A model generated the notes under the pieces. It was not told where the DNA came from. It saw nothing but the letters and a program-made list of their open reading frames with translations, and ran no database searches. From contig JAAAIG010000004.1 in the NCBI GenBank assembly GCA_015852425.1, positions 90,584 to 125,222 of the forward strand: 34,639 bases of DNA. The letters are read 5' to 3'. Within the stretch, counting starts at the first letter, position 1. Each line of letters opens with the position of its first letter. Below, in pieces: positions 28,701 to 34,639 of this stretch. This DNA is from Gryganskiella cystojenkinii. Its lineage: Eukaryota; Mortierellomycota; Mortierellomycetes; Mortierellales; Mortierellaceae. Both the position numbers and the translations under genes were made by a program.

Positions 28701-31385
28701 GAAAAACATACCATTAGCTCTTGCTCTGTAACCAGTATTCCACCCATATATCGAGCAGCTGGGCTCCAGTTGACACTTACCCTGTAAACGCTCAAAAATT
28801 CCTTCATATACACTGCCTGCTGTTGTGGCGATTGCCGACTCTCGCGCAGCAGCTTCGTATAATGGCCCAGTACTTCCTCCGATTTCCCAAGCTGGTACGA
28901 CTGTCGTCCAAGCGCGCAGCTAATATGATCGTCGACCAATACCCAGCCTTTCGACTCGTAAACAAGAGATGCTGCCATATAACAACGGTACGCGTGCTCT
29001 TTCTATTAGACCAGGTGGAGTTAGTTAAGTGCAAAATTCTGCATACACCTCCTCGTCTATCTCCCGTAGTCGTCGATTTTACCTGATCCGCCTTGTTGAA
29101 TCGGTGACCAGCCATAATCATATGGAAGGCGTATTTGCGGACGGATGGTCTTGGGAGCTTCAAGTAGCAGTGAGCAGCTTGCTCAAGAAACAATCCATTG
29201 CGGAGATCAGACGCCTAACATAATCCACCAAAAATCGACTCAGCTTGACATCTCTAAGGAAAATTGGATACGATGGAAAAAAATCTCGCTCTTACCTCTC
29301 CAGTCATTCTGGTCAGAGCAACGGGTGCGTCCTTGTATAGGTTCCGTTGCTTGCAGAGCTCATAACAGAGCAAAGTTGCTCGAGTTCCGAAGAATGGTGA
29401 CCTAGCCTTGTGGATATATGAATTCACCGCCGACTCAAAATAGTGATCCACATCGTTCTTGGATCCCAGAGGCTGCGGTGCCATCAATAGACAGAGCCCA
29501 ATCATTTCCTATATGCCAGACACATTACTGCAGGGTTAAAAATGAAACTGAACTGTTCGCACATTTTTGTCCGCACCCTTTTTTGGTATGCCATCCCTAC
29601 CTGTGCTCCTCCGTAATACTTCCAGGCTTTGTCTGCTGCAAAATCCTTCTTGACAGTCTCATACACGGACGAGGCAAACTTGTAATCACGTAGCATAAAT
29701 GCCCAATCTGCCAATTTTCGCATCTGCGCCTCGGGCGACGCATGTGGGTAAATAACACCTCCGTTCGATCCCGACGTAGGTGATTGTTGAATAGAAGTCG
29801 CCGGGTTCTTGGACCCTGTTCCGAAATAACGTCTGAACCGACCCGCTATGCCTTTTCTTGAAGCTGCGACTTGTTCGTTCCAGTGCGCGATATTCCGCTC
29901 CATATAAGGAATGATGCTCTGGGACAGCATCTCTCTCAAAAAGGTCGAAATTCCAGTGATGTCCTCGCTGCTCATGTAGCATCCGTACTCCTCTGCAGAC
30001 TTTTCGGGGTGCAACAACAGGTCCAAAATGAGACTGTTGTTTTCGGATGGTGGCAATGACAGCGGGTCGTGATCAAATGTACCATCCTCGTCATCGTTGC
30101 CAAGTTGAGCAAAGACTGGATTCGAGGCGAAGGTCGGAGAGTTATTTCCAGAGTAGACAGGGGATGATGATGAGCTCCGTTGAGACAACAGATCTGCGAC
30201 GGCGCCCGAGGTTTGTTGAGTAGCGGATGAAATCGAGGACAAAGAGCTTCGGTTCGTTGCAGGATCTTTGGCGGCATGACCAATAGCCAAGAGTTTGGAT
30301 TGAGCGGCACTCTTGATCCAATGATGCGCGTTCCTGTTCTTGGGGAGGGTCATCTTTTCGGGATCCACAGAGTTGATCTTTAAAATGTTGCAATGTAAGC
30401 CGAATGTCCTGCGCATCTTGTCCAATTGCTCCAAGGCGCTAAAAATGCATAGTATGAAACACGAAAAAAGTCGTCAGTCTTTGGGCTTTTCTCAATGAGA
30501 GCATGTTTGTTTTTTCTCGACGGCGTCTGTTTCTTCCTTACCTGTCGAGATTTCCTCGTGAGCAGTCATGGACAAGGACATAGTATTTCAAAAGAGCGGG
30601 ATCCATAAAGACCTTCTCAAAAACAAGAGGTGGCGTGCTCATGTTGTTCATTTGATGAATGTCGCTGACGGGATCTGGTGAGAGTGAGGAGACAGCAACG
30701 ACGCACGCTACTGGGTGTTCAAAGGTCTCGTGGTCAGACACGCCTCCTGTTGTGAAGAATAGATCCCGGTATCTGGCGTACCAAGGGTTGACCTTCTCTG
30801 GTGGAGCTATTATGCATGAAGCGATAAAAATAAGGTACGTGAATATTACAGTGACGAGTCTTCATGAGTCCGAGTCATTCAGCGGCGACCTTTCTTTACC
30901 ATTCAGGTACTCCTTCGTGACCTGACTCGCTCCTTGGATTTTGTATGGATCCTCGAACCCCTGCGCCGCGGCGCGTACCACCTCAGCGAGCCATCGATCT
31001 GTTGTACTTGGATCCGGTTCCTCGAGTTGATCCATCTCCACGAACCGCATCGTAAAATTATCGATAGAGGAGGGCAATCCCATCGATGAACCATGTACCG
31101 TGACTATTCAAAAAGAAAAGAAAAAGGTAGCTCTGGTAAGGTTAGCAGCGGAGATGCACAGAAAAAATAGCCGTCCTCAGCGTGAATGCAATTCCAATCC
31201 CACTTGCCTCGGCCTTCCATTTGTTCGGCAAATGGTTTGAGCAAGTCCACGAGTGATGGCAGGTTGTTCAATTGGCAGAGCTCTGTAACTCCCGGCGTCG
31301 TCACGACAGCGACCCTTGGACTCATGGTTTTGGAGACCAACTCGCGAGCCGAGAAGTCTCTTCCTCGCGATTGAAAGGATGCCAT
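25706..31385 (-). CDS. TRAPPC8/Trs85-like subunit of the TRAPP III complex
   Basis: Exons 31208-31385, 30900-31103, 30542-30806, 29601-30438, 29296-29508, 29083-29214, 28781-29002, 28712-28723 (or fused to the previous exon), 28474-28678, 28126-28373, 27661-28039, 26965-27575, 26424-26878, 25706-26312; 1522 aa (1541 if the 57-nt intron is kept), close to human TRAPPC8 (1435). In order, family blocks: SPRVAVVTTPGVTELCQ, NPWYARYRDLFF, LLKYYVLVHD, IIPYMERNIAHWNEQ with RFRRYFGTG, QMRKLADWAFMLRDY, LTRMTGEASDLRNGLFLEQ, KYAFHMIMAGHRF, ESKGWVLVDDHI with GRQSYQL, and C-terminal Ig-like/beta-rich segments (LPIVLGSTARIVLS, LLLEIKNRGKKGLKNL). Function by family: TRAPP III, a GEF for Ypt1/Rab1 in ER-Golgi transport and autophagy; Golgi/phagophore membranes. 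Intron 1 has a GC donor (GAG-GCAAGT), the only one that keeps frame. A Ser-rich insert (residues about 255-300) is not conserved. Acidic run (DDDDDDDD) close to the C-terminus. Confidence 0.9.
28724..28780 (-). other. 57-nt in-frame optional intron in TRAPPC8-like gene
   Basis: Strong donor GTAAGT, acceptor ACAGAG; length divisible by three and no stop inside, so splicing or retention both give a full protein (19 residues difference). Using the more usual CAG acceptor two bases earlier would break the frame. Confidence 0.5.
31207..31207 (-). other. GC donor of TRAPPC8-like intron 1 (31104-31207)
   Basis: Minus-strand exon end CGAG is followed by GCAAGT, the common form of non-canonical GC-AG introns. 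Joining to the exon starting at 31103 gives EGR-VTVHGSS in frame; the nearest GT (GTGGGA, three nucleotides further on) gives the wrong phase. Confidence 0.7.
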
Positions 31386-31906
31386 TGAAGAGCGTGGGTT
31401 CCTCGGATGTCCTTTGCTTCCCTGTTAGCAGTTTGTTTCTCGGCGGTGGTCAGAACGCGTGTCCTCTTTTCTCTTTTTTTGTTCTTTGAGGTCTTGTTCG
31501 CTCAGTTCCTGTGGTTGATGAGATGAGGAGAGATGATTGAGAAACCAAACAGTTGTTTCAAAAGAGCATGGTAAAAACTCCAAAAAACAAGGTCTGGCGT
31601 GCGAGATGTACCTTTATTGCACGTGACGCGTCAATGTTTCGAGGGCATTGGCCGCGATGGGCGTACCACATTCCTTCCTTTCTTCCTTGGCTGCATTCAT
31701 TGTTCCTCTTTTTTCTATCTTTTTTCTTCATTTGCCTTCATTACCTACTTGTCGCCGCTTTACTCCTCTTCATTCTCCATTTTCTCTCTCCCATCAACAG
31801 GTATCAACAACCTTCATTGCATTTCCCACTGTTCATGACACTCCGCTCCACAAATCTCTCACTTCTTCCTCGATAAAGCATACCCTCTTCTCGAGACGAC
31901 ACACCC
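31386..31906. promoter_or_regulatory. Shared divergent promoter, TRAPPC8-like / Sro7-like
   Basis: 521 bp between the two start codons. It holds CACGTG (E-box) at 31620-31625 directly followed by ACGCGT at 31626-31631, and a second ACGCGT at 31455-31460. ACGCGT is the core of the MCB element bound by MBF-type factors in yeasts; CACGTG is bound by bHLH factors. The segment 31680-31800 is strongly CT-rich and is probably the leader of the plus-strand gene. Confidence 0.5.
31620..31631. promoter_or_regulatory. E-box fused to MCB-like element
   Basis: CACGTG immediately followed by ACGCGT, both palindromic, about 280 bp upstream of the Sro7-like start and 235 bp upstream of the TRAPPC8-like start. 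Binding is inferred from motif identity alone. Confidence 0.4.
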
Positions 31907-34639
31907 ATGGCCTTCTTCAACAAGTTAAAGGCGGTGGTCCAGACCGAGGGCAGCCGAGGCATTCGACAGGTCCTTCAAAAGGAAGGTACCAAAAGATTTG
32001 CCCAGGACCTCTCTGCCCACCTTGCTGTCGACAATTTGAACTTTTGTGAGGTATAAACAGTCAGTCTTGTAACCATGATGCATAATAGCTAATCAACCAT
32101 GTCCCGTAGATACTCCTTATGCCACTTTGCTCACATTTGTGTTTTGTTTTTGTTTTTTCTGTGCCACGATGTTCGTTGTCATTCACCCTTGGTAGACGCG
32201 TCGCTATGGATTGCCTGCTCTCATCTCGGCCATCGCTGTCGATCCCGTTCAAGGACTTCTGGCCAGCGGTAAGTTAAAGTACATGCGTATCAGACATATA
32301 ATATGCACTCAACAGGTCAAAAACTATCAGCCACATTCGAACTGCCCAAAATTACTGAAAGAGTAAACTTCGACCTAATGGTTTGCTATCTTCATTTTAC
32401 TTTTCTCGACGTCGTGACCTTGACCACTGACAGGGACGTTCAAGGGAGCAATTGCGGTCACAGGAGCGACCGAACAGACATGTTTTCTCGAACTCGAGGA
32501 AGCTGTCTCAGTCAAGATGATTGCCTTTCAACCTGGAGCACCCGTCCTCATCGTCATAGATACCAAGAATGCCATCACAGTGTTTGATCTCATCAAGAAA
32601 CGACGTCTCTTTGTCCGCAACGCCCGCAGTGTCGTCACCTGTATGGAGCTTCTGCCAGGATCCAATTGGTTGTTCCACGGACTCAAGGACGGAACTATCG
32701 ATGTCTTTGATGTCTATAGAGGTCAAGCTGTTCCCTACAGGATCCCCAATCTTATACCCGAAGGCAATAGACACTCGCTGGTGGTTGCAATTCAAGCCCA
32801 CCCGAAAGACAATAATCAACTTTTGATCGCCTACAATACCGGTATAGCACTCTGGAACCTCAAACTCAAGTCGCTTGTCCGAACATTTATCTTTGAGATC
32901 CCTCCTGGAGCTATGGGTGGGATTGCAACGGATCATGGAGGAACTGGGATGAACCAGAGTCGCTACCCTCACGTCACTGTCATTTCGTGGAAACCGGATG
33001 GTCTCGGATTTGTGAGTGGATACGACGATGGCTGTTTCGTGTTCTGGGATATCCGTCAGGAACAACCTTTATTGGCGCGGACGATCCACGAGGTCCAAGT
33101 CAACGTTCCAGGAATCCGACCGGTGTTCGAACGGGATGCGTCGCAGTTTGTCCCTCTCTATCAGCTACAATGGTGTCTACATGAGAATATGGAGGACACG
33201 ACCTTGATCGTCGCCGGAGGAACGAGCTCGGTCGACATGTTTGGGCTCCATCTGTTTGATTTTCCCGCCAAGGCCGACTATCGCAGTCCGAGACGTCATC
33301 AGACCTTGACCATGGATACAGACATCTTGGATTTCGTGGTCTTGCCTCGCAGTTCCCCCTGGTACAATGGCGGTCTGGATCCAGTCTCGATCTTGGTCCT
33401 GACTAATCGTGGAGGGATCAAATCCTTTGGATTCGACACCACGCATACACCACAGGTCACACCTTCATGTTTATCGTTTGTGGAGCCTCGAACGCTCTTG
33501 GCAAAGACTTATGGCAACATCCCACAGGACCAATACTTTCGACTTGTGCATGGATTGAACGACCCCAAGATCACAGGTCGCAAACATCCAAGGATACCCC
33601 TGAAAGGCATTCAACTCGCAACCGTGGATCAGTCAAAGCTCTGTCGGGACGTCTTGGTGACGGCGCATGCGGATGCCAGTATTCGGTTCTGGGAGGGAGC
33701 CTCGCTCAGACCTTTACACCATTTGACTGTGGAGCTGGGGCCCTTGTTCTTCAAGGATCAGGCCTCAATTGTTGCGTTTGATTACAATGTCCATAGTCAA
33801 GTCCTCTCGGTAGGATTCTCAAACGGTCATTGGGTCTATGGCCGTTTGACAAGGGGAGGCGCTGATTTCTCAAGGCAATCGAGTCTCTCAGGATCATCAT
33901 CGTATCTTCCACCATCTCAGCCGGGTAGTGCAGATGTCTCGCGGAGCTCGAGTATCGCAACAAGTCATGCGACCACGGAGGTAGAGCTTTCGAAGGCGAT
34001 GCGTGATTCTTTAACACTTGACAGAATCGATGAGGGTGTCCCAAAAACCTCAGGATGGGATTCAGTCGCTACCTCAGCCAGCGCTCCCGCGCCACGCCAG
34101 AGTTTCCAACAGGATGGACCGGTGTATCAGGAACCGGTACCAAAACTCAGAGATCCTCAAGCAATCGTCCAGTCGCCTCCATCTCAGCCAAGAGACCCTC
34201 AGACGATTGTCCAGTCGCCTCTGATTCCGGTCCAGGATGGATCACTCCCCTCTCCTGAAACGCCAGAACCTTCCAAACCCCCAGCGGACGATGCCAACAC
34301 TTTCGCTGTCAATACCGTCAGTGTAAACAACGAAACTCTTTCCCCACCACCCGAGGATCTGGACTACCTCATTCCTTATTCGCCTACAGATCCAGTGATG
34401 ATTCGAGAATTGGTGCCTCCGCCAGTTCCCGAAAGGACCCCATCTCCCTCCCTTCCGCAACGACCAAAATTTGTCGAGTTGAATCTCGAGTGTGGTTCCG
34501 AATTCTCTCCAGTATTCAAATCCACGTCTCATCTTGGCAAGATCAACTGCATGACGACATCCGCCTGTGGATTGTAAGTTCTTGAGAGAGAGGCACTGTG
34601 TTGTGTAACTGCTTTTAACTGCTGCAATGTCAAAATTAC
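31907..34639 (+). CDS. Lgl/tomosyn/Sro7-like WD40 protein (partial, 3' end outside window)
   Basis: Exons 31907-32050, 32196-32268, 32434-34573, the last ending at a GTAAGT donor (phase 2), so the gene continues past the right edge; about 785 residues are visible. The N-terminus RRYGLPALISAIAVDPVQGLLASGTFKGAIAV is the start of the Lgl-type beta-propeller, with repeats such as LFHGLKDGTIDVFDVYRG, LLIAYNTGIALWNL and VISWKPDGLGFVSGYDDGCFVFWD. Sro7/Sro77, tomosyn and Lgl regulate exocytosis: they bind plasma-membrane SNAREs (Sec9/SNAP25 type), the exocyst and Rab Sec4 and help polarised secretion at hyphal tips or buds. Residues about 558-750 are a Ser/Pro-rich disordered insert lying between propeller segments. 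Start ATG has a good context (CACCCATGG). Whether a C-terminal SNARE-like tail (tomosyn type) exists cannot be seen. Confidence 0.85.
34149..34232 (+). repeat. Two tandem 42-bp units in Sro7-like gene
   Basis: Two units of 14 codons, RDPQAIVQSPPSQP and RDPQTIVQSPLIPV, inside the disordered insert. The copies differ at several third positions, so the duplication is not brand new. Confidence 0.75.

Noticed and set aside
32508..33065. Minus-strand open frame of 185 codons
   Set aside because: Antisense shadow of the long third exon of the Sro7-like gene.
1..34639. Search for tRNA, rRNA, transposon ends and virus-derived genes
   Set aside because: No B-box-like tRNA core in a foldable context, no long terminal or inverted repeats with a transposase, and no viral protein signatures were seen on either strand.

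Overview
This window looks like nuclear DNA of a filamentous fungus, most likely an early-diverging (Mucoromycota/Mortierella-like) lineage. The grounds are short spliceosomal introns (mostly about 40-180 nt) with GTAAGT-type donors and CTAAC/CTAAT-like branch sites, dense genes on both strands, runs of Q/H/S/G/P in proteins, and a gene set that mixes fungal proteins (metacaspase with a Q/PPGxY prodomain, Sqs1-type G-patch protein) with genes that are usually described from animals (MCMDC2-like, ARMH3/C10orf76-like). The lineage is inference; no rRNA or other marker is present. I see no mobile element, CRISPR array, tRNA or rRNA gene.

Layout, left to right: (1) 408-2759, minus: an acyl-CoA synthetase-like protein in seven exons, including a 10-nt microexon. 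Its ATP-binding loop is altered and its C-terminal catalytic lid is missing. (2) 3601-6606, plus: Sqs1-like R3H/G-patch protein. (3) 7171-11824, minus: a 23-exon MCM-like gene with no Walker A motif, best matched to MCMDC2. (4) 12030-14787, minus: unrecognised Ser/Gln-rich protein. (5) 15681-19193, plus: ARMH3-like (DUF1741) protein. (6) 19590-21176, plus: unrecognised single-exon low-complexity protein with a PPxY motif. (7) 21442-22726, minus: maleylacetoacetate isomerase (zeta-class GST). (8) 23128-25154, plus: type I metacaspase. (9) 25706-31385, minus: TRAPPC8/Trs85-like TRAPP subunit. (10) 31907 to beyond the right edge, plus: Lgl/tomosyn/Sro7-like protein, cut by the window end.

The genes are not a pathway cluster. 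Three of them act in membrane traffic (ARMH3-like at the Golgi, TRAPPC8-like, Sro7-like), and the last two share one 521-bp divergent promoter that carries an E-box and two ACGCGT elements. Exon models were built by hand from splice-site phase and from protein similarity recalled from known families; every reading frame closes except at one junction in the MCMDC2-like gene, which is flagged. The most interesting items are the MCM-like pseudo-ATPase gene, the acyl-CoA synthetase-like pseudoenzyme with its microexon, and several GC-AG or very short introns.
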